Of a DNA stretch of 64,000 nucleotides, positions 19,861 through 30,477 are shown piece by piece. Each line of letters opens with the position of its first letter. The first letter of the stretch is position 1. Source of the stretch: Myxococcus sp. RHSTA-1-4 (GTDB lineage: Bacteria; Myxococcota; Myxococcia; Myxococcales; Myxococcaceae); NCBI RefSeq assembly GCF_020037125.1, contig NZ_JAIQDG010000009.1:1-64000 (forward strand), read 5' to 3'. Below the pieces are notes generated by a model. The model was not told the DNA's origin. It saw only the letters and a program-made list of their open reading frames with translations, and did not search any database. The translations under genes were made by a program, and so were the position numbers.

Positions 19861-20997
19861 TCAGAACGTGTATTCCCCCCCGAGCGAGAGAAGGCCGGAG
19901 CGGACCCGGGAGGGCTCCGCGGCGTCCGTCCCGTCCTCCGCGGCCTCCAGGTGGTCCACCTGCAATGCCACCGAGGCCCACACCCGCACCGGTTCCCCCA
20001 GACGCACCGTCCAGCGGGTGGCCAGCACGTGGGACAGGCCCTCGCCGGGGACGTAGCGGGTGAAGGCGTAGGAGAGCTGCCCCCGGACGTCCCGGGTGGC
20101 GCGCCAGGTGACGGAGGGCTTGACGTCGAAGCGCGAGGGGGCGGTGGGGATGCCGGTGGTGGCGTTGACGTCCGAGATGCGCTGGGCCACCCCGGAGCCC
20201 ACGTCGCGGTTGATGCGGGTGCTCAGGCCCAGCAGGGCGCGGCGGGCTTCCAGGGCGTTCTCGAAGCGGCGCGTGAGCTCCGCCGTCTCCTCGTCGGTGA
20301 ACTGGCCGGCGGTGAGCGGGTCCTCGCTGTAGAGCGTGAGGCCGGCGCGCAGGCCCAGCTCCCAGCGCAGCCCCAGCAGCAGCCTCGCGCCCAGGGAGGG
20401 CCGCGCCACCCAGAGCAGCTCCTCGCGGGAGTAGCGCACCGTCGTCCCGGTGCGCGAGGGGACGATGATTTCCCGGCTCAGCGGGTGGCGGGTGAGGGAG
20501 AGCCCCGCGTCGAGGCCGAACTCCACGCCGGAGAAGCCCGCCGAGTCGTAGGCCGCCGACAGCAGCAGGGACTGGCTGGAGTACCCGGTGCGCGCGTCCA
20601 CGCCCGGCAGGCCCAGCCTCGGCCGCTCGGGGGCCAGCTCGGTGAGCGTGCTCTTGGGCAGCCCCACGCTCGCCATGACGGCCACCAGCCAGTGCTCGCC
20701 CAGGACACGGTCCAGGCCCACGGAGAGCTGGTGTGTGGCCGCGGTGCCCGCCTCGGGCCGGGCGGCGGTGTAGCCGAGCGTGAGGAAGGTGGTATTCCCA
20801 GCGAGCCCCATATCGCCGAGCAGGCTCCAGGCCCGGAAGCCCCGGCCCGCGCTGACCTCCGTGGTGACGGAGACCTCCCGGGCCTCCTCCGCGAGCGCGG
20901 GCCGCGCCATCAGCCCCGAGGCGACGAGCGCGAGCGTGGCGAGGCTCCGCCCGAGCCGGCCGGGCGGGTGGAGCGCGGACCTGGGTTCCCCCTGCAT
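19861..20997 (-). CDS. Predicted outer-membrane beta-barrel protein, larger
   Basis: 378 aa from ATG 20997. The frame is open further upstream, but a signal peptide (LGRSLATLALVASGLMARPALA) fits this start. The body is made of strand-like alternation with Tyr/Trp/Arg and short turns, ending in LLSLGGEYTF with a terminal phenylalanine. An insert at about 215-265 (TDEETAELTRRFENALEARRA) is helical. The family is not recognised. It is followed 24 nt later by the lipoprotein-protease and barrel pair on the same strand, perhaps one operon, and is divergent from aspS. Confidence 0.65.
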   Translation of the reverse strand: MQGEPRSALHPPGRLGRSLATLALVASGLMARPALAEEAREVSVTTEVSAGRGFRAWSLLGDMGLAGNTTFLTLGYTAARPEAGTAATHQLSVGLDRVLGEHWLVAVMASVGLPKSTLTELAPERPRLGLPGVDARTGYSSQSLLLSAAYDSAGFSGVEFGLDAGLSLTRHPLSREIIVPSRTGTTVRYSREELLWVARPSLGARLLLGLRWELGLRAGLTLYSEDPLTAGQFTDEETAELTRRFENALEARRALLGLSTRINRDVGSGVAQRISDVNATTGIPTAPSRFDVKPSVTWRATRDVRGQLSYAFTRYVPGEGLSHVLATRWTVRLGEPVRVWASVALQVDHLEAAEDGTDAAEPSRVRSGLLSLGGEYTF

Positions 20998-21123
20998 GGA
21001 GCCAGCAACACGCGGGAGGGCCCGGAGTTGCGGGCCGGGCGCGGAAGGCTGGCGGGCAGGGGAGGCGTCAGGAATCCGCCCGAAATCCGACCGTTTGAGG
21101 GGAGTGAGGCATGCGCGGATTCC

Positions 21124-21153
21124 TTGACGCGTCGTTTCCACGATCCGTATGGT
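21124..21153 (+). promoter_or_regulatory. Candidate promoter of aspS
   Basis: TTGACG (21124-21129) and TATGGT (21148-21153) are 18 bp apart, about 50 bp upstream of the aspS ATG. The same -10 sequence and spacing recur upstream of the gene at 60520. Confidence 0.4.
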
Positions 21154-21202
21154 GCCGCGCTTTCCCTCCTTTCGAACTCGAACCCAGCAGGCGGTCTTGT
21201 CC

Positions 21203-23020
<1,818 letters not shown>

Positions 23021-23026
23021 AGTGAG

Positions 23027-24430
23027 TCAGACGATGGAGGCGAGCGGCTCCGGCCCTCCCTCCAGCGTCTCTCGCAGCCGGCGCAGGCCCTTCTCCAGTG
23101 AGGCGCGGGTGCGCGGTGCTCCCAGGCACACGCGCACCGCGGCCGGCGCGGTGGCGGGGCCCACGGTGAAGACCTCGGCGGGCGTGACGGAGACTCCACG
23201 CCGCCGGGCCTGCGCGGTGAAGGGCTCCGAGCGCCAGCTCGCCGGGAGGGGCAGCCACAGGTGGTACGTGGGGATACGGGGTGTTTTCGGTAGGGCGTCT
23301 CCGAGCACCTCGCGCGCCAGCTCCAGCCGTTCCTGGGCCTCGCGGCGGCGGCGGACCACCAGCTCGTCCGCGGTTCCGTCCTGAATCCAGCGCGCGGCGA
23401 CCTCCGCCATCAGCGGCGGTGTCATCCGCGCGGCCAGGCCCGCTTCCTCCGCGAGCCGCTCCGTGCCCGCTCCGGCCGGCGCCGCGAGGTAGCCGATGCG
23501 CAGCCCCGGCGCGAGCAGCTTGGACACGCCGCCGATGAACCAGCAGGACTCCGGCACCAGCGCGCACAGCGGCGGCGGGCGCTTGTCGAGCAGCAGCCCG
23601 TAGGCGTCGTCCTCCACCACGGTGAGCCCGTGCCTGCGCACCACCGCGGCGATGCGGCGGCGGCGCTCCTCGGGCATCACCGTGCCGGTGGGGTTCTGGA
23701 GGTTGGGGAGGCAGAAGAGGACCTTCGCGCCCGTGCGGCACGCGGCCTCCAGCGCGTCCGGCTTGAGGCCCTGCTCGTCCATGGCCACGCCGTGGAGGCG
23801 CAGGTGCAGCCGGTTCGCGAGGACCTTCAGGCCGGAGTAGGTGAGGGACTCGGCCAGCACCGTGTCACCGGGGCGGGTGAGGGCGGTGAGGGCCACCTCC
23901 ATGGCGTGCTGCCCGCCCGAGCACACCACCACCTGCTCCGGCCCCACCTCCACGCCGAAGCGTGACAGCCACGCGGCGCCGGCTTCGCGGTGCGCGAGCA
24001 GCCCCGCGTGGGGCTGGTAGTCGAGCAGCTCGGAGAGGCGCGGCGAGCGCTGGAGCGCGTCCAGCGTCTTGCGGAGCGCCGTGCCCGCCGGGTCTCCGGG
24101 AGGCGTGGCCGGCCAGTTGAGGCCCAGCTCCACCAGAGCATCGTCTCCCGTGTCCGGCATGGGAGCAGGGAGGTGGCGCGGCGCATCCCGGTGGCGCACG
24201 AAGGTGCCCCGGCCCACCTCGCCGCCGATGAGGCCCCGGCGCTCGGCCTCCGCGTAGGCCCGCGTCACCGTGCCCACCGTGACGCCGACCTTCTCCGCCA
24301 GCTCGCGGTGCGTGGGCAGGCGCGTTCCCGGCGCCAGGCGTCCCTCGTCGATGTCCGCGGCCAGCGCATCCGCGATGACCCGGTACAGCGGGCCCTCCCG
24401 GCCCCGGAGCTGCGGCGTCCAGCTTGTCAT
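23027..24430 (-). CDS. MocR-type regulator (GntR HTH fused to aminotransferase)
   Basis: 467 aa. Residues about 12-80 form a GntR winged helix (APGTRLPTHRELAEKVGVTVGTVTRAYAEAERRGLI). Residues about 100-460 form a fold-type I aminotransferase-like domain with the PLP lysine in GGVSKLLAPGLRIGY. Such proteins (for example GabR, PdxR) use PLP or amino compounds as effectors and usually control the divergent neighbour. Here that is the PhzF-family gene at 24563, with repeats in the 132-bp gap. It converges on aspS, with stops 6 nt apart. Confidence 0.9.
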   Translation of the reverse strand: MTSWTPQLRGREGPLYRVIADALAADIDEGRLAPGTRLPTHRELAEKVGVTVGTVTRAYAEAERRGLIGGEVGRGTFVRHRDAPRHLPAPMPDTGDDALVELGLNWPATPPGDPAGTALRKTLDALQRSPRLSELLDYQPHAGLLAHREAGAAWLSRFGVEVGPEQVVVCSGGQHAMEVALTALTRPGDTVLAESLTYSGLKVLANRLHLRLHGVAMDEQGLKPDALEAACRTGAKVLFCLPNLQNPTGTVMPEERRRRIAAVVRRHGLTVVEDDAYGLLLDKRPPPLCALVPESCWFIGGVSKLLAPGLRIGYLAAPAGAGTERLAEEAGLAARMTPPLMAEVAARWIQDGTADELVVRRRREAQERLELAREVLGDALPKTPRIPTYHLWLPLPASWRSEPFTAQARRRGVSVTPAEVFTVGPATAPAAVRVCLGAPRTRASLEKGLRRLRETLEGGPEPLASIV

Positions 24431-24465
24431 GGTGACAATTCATACGGTTGACGCCGGGTCGCGCG

Positions 24466-24511
24466 CAATGCATCCATTGTGTCGATTCTTGCTGGGGATT
24501 GTATCGGTACA
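24466..24511. promoter_or_regulatory. Candidate MocR operator between divergent genes
   Basis: The gap holds a direct repeat, ATTGTGTCGAT (24476-24486) and ATTGTATCGGT (24498-24508), starting 22 bp apart, about two helical turns. It also has two 4-nt-spaced inverted repeats: CAATG-CATC-CATTG (24466-24479) and TTGTA-TCGG-TACAA (24499-24512). Directly repeated sites on one DNA face are typical for MocR dimers. The assignment to the adjacent regulator is inferred. Confidence 0.5.
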
Positions 24512-24562
24512 AATCGCGCGGGGCGGTCCTCCGTTCTTTCGCGCCAGGGAGAGGTGCATGCC

Positions 24563-25450
24563 ATGCAACTGACCATCGTCGATGCCTTCACGCAGACCCC
24601 GGGGGCCGGAAACCGCGCCGGCGTGGTGCTGGACGCGGCCGGGCTGGACGCCGAGGCCATGCAGCGCATCGCGACGGCGGTGGGCGCGTCCGAGACGGCG
24701 TTCCTGCTGTCTCCGCCGGGGGAGGGCACCGTCCGTCTGCGCTACTTCACGCCCACGGACGAGATCGACTTCTGCGGCCACGCCACCGTGGCCACGTTCC
24801 ACCTGCTGGCCGAGCGGGGAGTGCTGAAGGTTCCGGGCGTGTACCGGCTGGAGTGCAGGGCGGGCACGCTGGACGTGGAATTGGAGGCCGTGGGCCCGAG
24901 AGGCGCCCGTGCGTGGATCGTCACGCCGAGGCTGCCGTGGGTGGAGAGCCCGGTGCCGCTGGAGGCGGTGATGCCGCTGGTGGGTGGAACGGTGGAGATG
25001 GTGGACCGCTCGCTGCCGGTACTGCGCAACGGGCACCGGGTGATGGTGCCCCTGCGGCGCCGCGAGGATGTGTGGGCCCTGGCGCCGCGCTCCGGGGCGC
25101 TCGCGGAGGCGCTGCGTCCGCATGGGCTGAGAGGCGTGTACGTGTTCACCCGCGAGACGAAGGACGCGAGCAGCATCGCGCACTCGCGCTACTTCGTGCC
25201 CGGGCTGGGCGTGGCGGAGGACCCCGTGACGGGCTCGGCCGCGGGGCCGCTTGGCATGTACCTGGCGACGCACGGCGTGCTGGCGCTGCCCGACAACGGC
25301 GGCACGGTGCGGGCGCGCATCGAGCAGGGCGATGCCATTGGCAAGCCGGGGCGGATTGAAGTGGAGGTGACGGGCCGGCCGGGACAGCCCGAGCGGGCGC
25401 GCATCGGCGGGGTCGCGGTGACAGTCATTGAAGGCACGCTGCGCGCTTGA
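24563..25450 (+). CDS. PhzF-family isomerase/epimerase
   Basis: 295 aa with the two-lobed diaminopimelate-epimerase-like fold. Landmarks: DAFTQTPGAGNRAGVVLDA at the N-terminus, SETAFLL (catalytic glutamate region), IDFCGHATVATFHLL, and AEDPVTGSAAGPLGMYL in the second lobe. The family includes the phenazine enzyme PhzF and many enzymes of unknown substrate; the cysteine in FCGHAT is not conserved across PhzF proteins. No other phenazine gene is nearby. ATG 24563 has GGGAGAGG upstream. Probably regulated by the divergent MocR protein. Confidence 0.85.
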   Translation: MQLTIVDAFTQTPGAGNRAGVVLDAAGLDAEAMQRIATAVGASETAFLLSPPGEGTVRLRYFTPTDEIDFCGHATVATFHLLAERGVLKVPGVYRLECRAGTLDVELEAVGPRGARAWIVTPRLPWVESPVPLEAVMPLVGGTVEMVDRSLPVLRNGHRVMVPLRRREDVWALAPRSGALAEALRPHGLRGVYVFTRETKDASSIAHSRYFVPGLGVAEDPVTGSAAGPLGMYLATHGVLALPDNGGTVRARIEQGDAIGKPGRIEVEVTGRPGQPERARIGGVAVTVIEGTLRA

Positions 25451-25544
25451 GCCGTGGCCCGGAGGTGGCGTGGGTCATAGGCTGGCCCCGCAGTGGAGTC
25501 CGCCATCCGCTCCAGCGCCTATTACTTCTGCATTCTCTGACCCG

Positions 25545-25576
25545 CCGCCGGGTCCCGTGGGAGAGGGGCCCGGCGG
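25545..25576. terminator. Hairpin between convergent PhzF and AraC-type genes
   Basis: CCGCCGGGTCCC (25545-25556) pairs with GGGGCCCGGCGG (25565-25576), 12 bp with one T-G wobble, in the 190-bp gap between the convergent stops. No T-run is present. Nothing else was seen in this gap. Confidence 0.42.
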
Positions 25577-25640
25577 TCGTGCTTGTGCTCCTCGCCCTTC
25601 GCTCCGGGCTCGGTTCGGGCAGTAGAACGTCACCTCGTAG

Positions 25641-26444
25641 CTACTCCGCCGAGGACTTCTGCCGGGGCTGAGGCGCTCCCGGGACAGCCACGAGCTGCCG
25701 GTAATGGCGCGGGCTCAGGCCGGTCACCTGCTTGAACTGCCGTGACAGCGCGCTCTGGTCGCAGAACCCCACCGCGAGGGCGATGGCCGCGATGGACTGC
25801 TCCGTGTCCGACAGCCGCTCCGCCGCCGCGTCGATGCGCGTCTTCATGATGAACTGCCCGGCGGAGAGCTGGAAGATGCGCCGCATCCTTCGCTCGAACT
25901 GCGCGGCGGACATGCCCGCCCGCCGCGCCAGCGCGTCGATGCGCAGCCGCTCCCCGTAGTGGGCCTGGATGTGGTCGATGGTCGCCGCGAAGCGCTCATC
26001 GACAAGTCCCGCGCGCCCGGGCTCGTGCACGTCCCTGGACAGGCAGGCCAGCCCCATCACCGCCCCCGAGGCGTCGAACAGCGGCACCTTGCTCGTCAGG
26101 CACCAGCCCGGCTTCCGGTTGTTGAAGAGCGTCAGGTCCAGGTTGTCGACGAGGGGCCGCCCCGTCCGGAACACCCGCTGGTCCTGCCGCACGTAGCGGT
26201 CCGCCATGTGCCGGGGGAACAGGTCATGCGCCGTGCGGCCCACCGCCGCCGCCTTGCTCTCCAGGCCGCAGCGCTCCGCGCAGGCCTCGCTGATGCACAC
26301 GTACCGCCCCCGGGTGTCCTTCACCGAGAAGACGATGTCCGGCACCCGGTCGAACAGCGCCTCCGCGAAGAACGGATTCGCCACCCGCCCCATGAAGTCC
26401 ACCCGCCAGTGCTCCAGCTCCGCGCGCGCTTTGGTGGTTTCCAT
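25641..26444 (-). CDS. AraC-family regulator with PAS-like sensor
   Basis: 267 aa from ATG 26444. Residues about 25-150 look like a PAS domain (FDRVPDIVFSVKDTRGRYVCISEACAERCG, then LSRDVHE). The C-terminal 100 residues are an AraC/XylS double helix-turn-helix: RLRIDALARRAGMSAAQFERRMRRIF and IAAIALAVGFCDQSALSRQFKQVTGLSPRHYR, both family signatures. It is divergent from the collagenase-like gene and may control it or the hydroxyproline operon beyond it. An inverted repeat CAAGA-N7-TCTTG lies in the shared gap (26467-26483). Confidence 0.87.
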   Translation of the reverse strand: METTKARAELEHWRVDFMGRVANPFFAEALFDRVPDIVFSVKDTRGRYVCISEACAERCGLESKAAAVGRTAHDLFPRHMADRYVRQDQRVFRTGRPLVDNLDLTLFNNRKPGWCLTSKVPLFDASGAVMGLACLSRDVHEPGRAGLVDERFAATIDHIQAHYGERLRIDALARRAGMSAAQFERRMRRIFQLSAGQFIMKTRIDAAAERLSDTEQSIAAIALAVGFCDQSALSRQFKQVTGLSPRHYRQLVAVPGAPQPRQKSSAE

Positions 26445-26466
26445 ACGCCCCCACAAGGGAAAGACA

Positions 26467-26483
26467 CAAGAATCACAGTCTTG
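26467..26483. promoter_or_regulatory. Inverted repeat between regulator and collagenase-like gene
   Basis: CAAGA-ATCACAG-TCTTG lies 23 bp upstream of the AraC-type gene start and about 140 bp upstream of the protease gene. Position makes it a plausible operator. No binding motif is known for this regulator. Confidence 0.3.
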
Positions 26484-26619
26484 CTCGCGAATACCTTGGA
26501 CTCCGCGTGAAACCCACGCCGGTGTCTCCTGACGCAGCGATGTGCCGGGGAGCGGGGCAGGGCGGTGCGGACGGCGACACCGAGGAGCCGAACCATCCCC
26601 CTCCGAGGAGCACGAAGCC

Positions 26620-28845
26620 ATGCGTAGCCCATTCGTGGATTGGTGTCGCTGTCACATCGCCCTCGCAGTCTGTCTCACCCTGTTCGGACCGGGCGCTTCC
26701 GCCCGCCCCGGCGGCCCCGCGCCGGCCGAAGCCCGGAGGGCGCATGGACTCGAGCATCCCCACCAGCGCATCCCCACGGAGGAGCGCCCGCCGGACGTCT
26801 CCCCGGAGCAGCTTCGAGAAGCCTTGACGCCGCGCCCGCCGTCCAGGGCGCTGCTCGCCGCCTGTGACACGGCGGCCTTCGCCTCCGCCAGCGGAGGTTC
26901 GCTCGTGACGCTGGTGAAGGGCTCCACGGTGGAGTGCGTCAACTCGCTGTTCGGTGTCACGGGCTCCCGCGCCGCCCAGGTGTTCGCCGAGAGCAAGATG
27001 GTCACCATCGCCAACGCGCTCACCACCGACGCGCGGGCGTACACCGGAAGCAATACCAGCGGGACGCTCCAGCTCATCCTCTTCCTGCGCGCCGGCTACT
27101 ACGTGCAGTACTACAACCCGGACGTCGTGGGCAGCTACGGCACGGCCCTGAAGAACGCCATCCGCCCGGCCCTGGCCGCCTTCGTGGCCAACAGCCACTT
27201 CACCGACGTCAATGACGCCCACGGCAGCGTGCTCAGCGAGCTCGTCATCCTCATCGACAGCTCGGGGGAGAACGCACTCCACCTGGGCACCTTCCAGGGA
27301 CTCCTCGACCGCTTCAACGACACGGCCCTGGCCTATTGGTACATGCGCAGCGCCACCAACAACGTGTTCGTCGGCCTGTTTCGCGGCCACTACAACGCGG
27401 ACTTCGTGGCGGCGGTGAACCAGGACACGTCCATCATCGACACGCTGAACGGCTTCGTGGCCCGGAACGAGCACCTGCTGGGCACCGACCACCAGTTCCT
27501 CACCGTCAACGCCGCGCGCGAGCTGTCCCGCTTCCTGCAATACACCGGAGCGCTGCTCGACAAGACGCGGCCCCGGGTGAAGGCACTCATCGCCAACCAC
27601 TCCATGACGGGACCGGGCGCGGGCGTCTGGGTGGGCGCGGCGGAGATGGCGGACTACTACGACGGCGCCAACTGTGCGTACTACGGCATCTGCGACTTCC
27701 GGCGCACGCTGGAACAGGCGGTGCTCGAGGTGTCGCACGCGTGCAGCGCCACCCTGCGCATGCGCGCCCAGGACATGACGGCCACGCAGCTGAGCCAGAG
27801 CTGCGGCCAGCTCGCGGCGCAGGAGACGTACTTCCACGACACGCTGAAGACAAACCGTGTGCCCGTGGCCGACGACGGCAACACCGCCCTGGAGATGGTC
27901 ATCTTCGACAGCAGCCTGGACTACCAGACCTACGCCGGGGCGCTGTTCGGCATCGATACCAACAACGGTGGCATGTACCTGGAGGGAGACCCCTCCGCTG
28001 CCGGCAACCAGGCCCGGTTCATCGCGTACGAGGCGGAGTGGGTGCGGCCCACGTTCAAGATCTGGAACCTGGAGCACGAGTACGTCCACTACCTGGACGG
28101 CCGCTTCGACATGAAGGGCGACTTCGGTGACAGCATCAGCCAGCCCACCATCTGGTGGATTGAAGGCCTCGCCGAGTACGTCTCCAGGAAGGACGACAAC
28201 GCTCACGCCGTGGAGCTCGGCACGAGCAAGGGCTTCCAGCTCAGCCAGATCTTCCGCAACGACTACAACAGCGGCACGGAGCGTGTGTATTACTGGGGCT
28301 ACCTGGCCGTGCGCTTCATGTTCGAGCGCCATGCGGACCAGGTGGGCACCATGCTCGGTCAGTTCCGCGCTGGCAACTACACCGCCTATCGCCAGTACCT
28401 GGATGGGATTGGCAGCTCGCGGGACGTGGAGTTCCACCAGTGGATTGATTGTGTCGCCACCGCGACCGACCCGCGCACCTGCGCCAACCCCGGCACTGGA
28501 ACCGGCACGCGCTGCACGGACCCGAACTCCATGGTGCTGGGCAATGGCTGCTACCGGGACGGCCTCGCCAGCAGTGATGCGCTGTACTTCTACCTCTGGG
28601 TGCCCTACGGCGCGCGCAACCTGCGCTTCCAGTCCAGCGGAGGAACGGGCAACGCGGACATGTACATCCGCGCCGTCCAGTGGCCCACGCTGACGGAGTT
28701 CGACTACCGGCCCTATCTCTCCGGCAACGACGAGACGGTGGACATTCCCTCTCCGATGGATGGCAACTGGTACCATGTGATGCTCAAGGCCCGCGCACCG
28801 TACGCGGGGGTGAGGGTGGAAGCGCGCTTCGACGAGGCCCCCTGA
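26620..28845 (+). CDS. Secreted M9-family collagenase-like metalloprotease
   Basis: 741 aa from ATG 26620, with GAGGAG about 10 nt upstream. Signal sequence (HIALAVCLTLFGPGASA), a pro-region, then the M9 N-terminal activator domain (about 80-400) and the catalytic domain with LEHEYVHYLDGRF (zinc ligands H486 and H490, catalytic E487) and WWIEGLAEYVS (third ligand E515, 25 residues later), matching Vibrio-type collagenases. The last 110 residues resemble a bacterial pre-peptidase C-terminal (PPC) domain, which binds collagen or aids secretion. Neighbouring hydroxyproline catabolism genes support collagen as substrate. A terminator follows. Confidence 0.9.
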   Translation: MRSPFVDWCRCHIALAVCLTLFGPGASARPGGPAPAEARRAHGLEHPHQRIPTEERPPDVSPEQLREALTPRPPSRALLAACDTAAFASASGGSLVTLVKGSTVECVNSLFGVTGSRAAQVFAESKMVTIANALTTDARAYTGSNTSGTLQLILFLRAGYYVQYYNPDVVGSYGTALKNAIRPALAAFVANSHFTDVNDAHGSVLSELVILIDSSGENALHLGTFQGLLDRFNDTALAYWYMRSATNNVFVGLFRGHYNADFVAAVNQDTSIIDTLNGFVARNEHLLGTDHQFLTVNAARELSRFLQYTGALLDKTRPRVKALIANHSMTGPGAGVWVGAAEMADYYDGANCAYYGICDFRRTLEQAVLEVSHACSATLRMRAQDMTATQLSQSCGQLAAQETYFHDTLKTNRVPVADDGNTALEMVIFDSSLDYQTYAGALFGIDTNNGGMYLEGDPSAAGNQARFIAYEAEWVRPTFKIWNLEHEYVHYLDGRFDMKGDFGDSISQPTIWWIEGLAEYVSRKDDNAHAVELGTSKGFQLSQIFRNDYNSGTERVYYWGYLAVRFMFERHADQVGTMLGQFRAGNYTAYRQYLDGIGSSRDVEFHQWIDCVATATDPRTCANPGTGTGTRCTDPNSMVLGNGCYRDGLASSDALYFYLWVPYGARNLRFQSSGGTGNADMYIRAVQWPTLTEFDYRPYLSGNDETVDIPSPMDGNWYHVMLKARAPYAGVRVEARFDEAP

Positions 28846-28859
28846 CGGGGCGAGGCACA

Positions 28860-28887
28860 CCCCGGGCGGCTTCACCGCCCGGGGTTT
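28860..28887. terminator. Terminator between convergent protease and ALDH genes
   Basis: A perfect 10-bp stem (CCCCGGGCGG at 28860-28869 with CCGCCCGGGG at 28875-28884), 5-nt loop, then TTT. It lies in the 41-bp gap between the convergent stops and may serve both strands. Confidence 0.78.
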
Positions 28888-30461
28888 CATCTCCGCGCCA
28901 GGACACCATCCACCGTGCGCCACAGGTTCAGCGGGTTCTCCTCGCGCAGCTCCGCGGGCAGCAGCACGTCGGGGACGCACTGGAAGCACACCGGCCGGAC
29001 GAAGCGGCGAACGGCTCCGGTGCCCACGGCGGTGAAGCGGCCATCCGAGCTCGCGGGGTAGGGGCCGCCATGCACCATGGAGGGACAGACCTCCACGCCG
29101 GTGGGCACCCCGTTCACCAGCACGCGGCCCACCCGGTCCGAGAGGGCGGGGAGCAGCTCCGATGCCAGCGCGTGGTCTCCGGCCTCCACCATCAGCGTCG
29201 CTGTGAGCTGGCCCTCCAGACGCGAGGCCACGCTCGCGATGTCCCGGACCTCCCGGGCGCGCGCCAGCACCGCGCAGCTCCCGAACACCTCGTCCGTCAG
29301 CGCCGCGTCCGTCAGCACCGGGCCCGCGTCCACCTCGAACAGCGCGGGCGCGCCATGGGCCCCGCGGCACTCGCCTCGGACCCATGTACGGGTGTCCGCG
29401 CGCGCGGCGAGCCGGCTCACGCCCTCGCGGAAGCGCTCGGCGATACCGGGCGTCAGCATGGGCACCGCGGAGACGGCTCCCAGGCGCTCGACAAGGCGGG
29501 CGCGGAACGCCTCGTAGCCCGGGCCGTCGACGGCCACGAGCAGTCCGGGCGAGGTGCAGAACTGGCCCGCGCCCTGGAGGATGGAGGCGGCCAGCGCGTC
29601 CGCCAGTGCCTCGGGACGCGCGGCCAGCGCCCCGGGCAGGAGGAAGACGGGGTTGATGGAGCCCATCTCCGCGAAGACGGGAATGGGGACGGGCCGCGCG
29701 GCGGCCAGTTCCATCAGCGCGCGGCCCCCGGCACGCGAGCCGGTGAAGCCCACCGCGCGGATGGCGGGGTGTCGCACCAGGGCGCGGCCCGCCTCCGTGC
29801 CGGCGTCGAACAGGAGCGAGAACACTCCCTCCGGCAGACCGCATGCGGCCACCGCGGCGCGCACCGCCTGGCCCGCGCGCTCGGACGTGGCCGGGTGGGC
29901 GGGGTGGGCCTTGGCGACGACGGGACAGCCCGCCGCCAGCGCGGAGGCGGTGTCGCCGCCCGCCACGGAGAAGGCGAGCGGGAAGTTGCTCGCGCCGAAC
30001 ACCGCCACCGGCCCCACCGCGCGCAGCATGGAGCGCAGGTCCGGGCGGGGCACGGGGCGCCGCTCGGGCAGGGCGTGGTCGATGCGCGCATCCACCCAGC
30101 TCCCCTCCTCGAGGAGCCGGGCGAACTGGCGGAACTGCCCGGCGGCGCGGCCCAGCTCGCTCTGGACGCGCGCGGGGGGAAGCCCCGTCTCCCGGGGGGT
30201 GACGGCCAGGAAGTCGGGCTCGGCCGCCAGGAGCGACTCGGCGATGTGCTCCAGGAACACGGCTCGCGCGCGCGAGGGCAGGGCGGCGAAGGCGGGCGCG
30301 GCCTGCTCCGCGAGCTGGCAGGCCCGGTCCACCTCGTGAGGGTGCGCCGAGTGGTAGCGGGGCTCCAGTGCCACACCCGCCGCCGGGTCCCAGCCGGTGA
30401 AGGATGCACCGCCGGGCTCACCGCGCCCGGCGCCAATCAAAGACAATCCCATCCAATCCAT
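28887..30461 (-). CDS. 2,5-dioxovalerate (2-oxoglutarate semialdehyde) dehydrogenase
   Basis: 524 aa aldehyde dehydrogenase, the last gene of the hydroxyproline operon. It would oxidise 2-oxoglutarate semialdehyde to 2-oxoglutarate with NAD(P)+. Motifs: VFGASNFPLAFSVAGGDTASALAAG (cofactor-binding region), VGFTGSRAGGRAL, the catalytic glutamate in VFAEMGSINPVF, and the nucleophile in GAGQFCTSPGLL. The ASNFP and EMGSINP variants are typical of the semialdehyde dehydrogenases used in pentose and hydroxyproline pathways. Start at ATG 30461; ATG 30452 is possible. It follows the DapA-like gene by 16 nt. Confidence 0.88.
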   Translation of the reverse strand: MDWMGLSLIGAGRGEPGGASFTGWDPAAGVALEPRYHSAHPHEVDRACQLAEQAAPAFAALPSRARAVFLEHIAESLLAAEPDFLAVTPRETGLPPARVQSELGRAAGQFRQFARLLEEGSWVDARIDHALPERRPVPRPDLRSMLRAVGPVAVFGASNFPLAFSVAGGDTASALAAGCPVVAKAHPAHPATSERAGQAVRAAVAACGLPEGVFSLLFDAGTEAGRALVRHPAIRAVGFTGSRAGGRALMELAAARPVPIPVFAEMGSINPVFLLPGALAARPEALADALAASILQGAGQFCTSPGLLVAVDGPGYEAFRARLVERLGAVSAVPMLTPGIAERFREGVSRLAARADTRTWVRGECRGAHGAPALFEVDAGPVLTDAALTDEVFGSCAVLARAREVRDIASVASRLEGQLTATLMVEAGDHALASELLPALSDRVGRVLVNGVPTGVEVCPSMVHGGPYPASSDGRFTAVGTGAVRRFVRPVCFQCVPDVLLPAELREENPLNLWRTVDGVLARR

Positions 30462-30477
30462 TCCGATGGTCCTCGCT

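Noticed and set aside
24563..25450. Phenazine biosynthesis
   Set aside because: Only a PhzF-family protein occurs; none of the other phenazine genes is nearby and the family is functionally broad.
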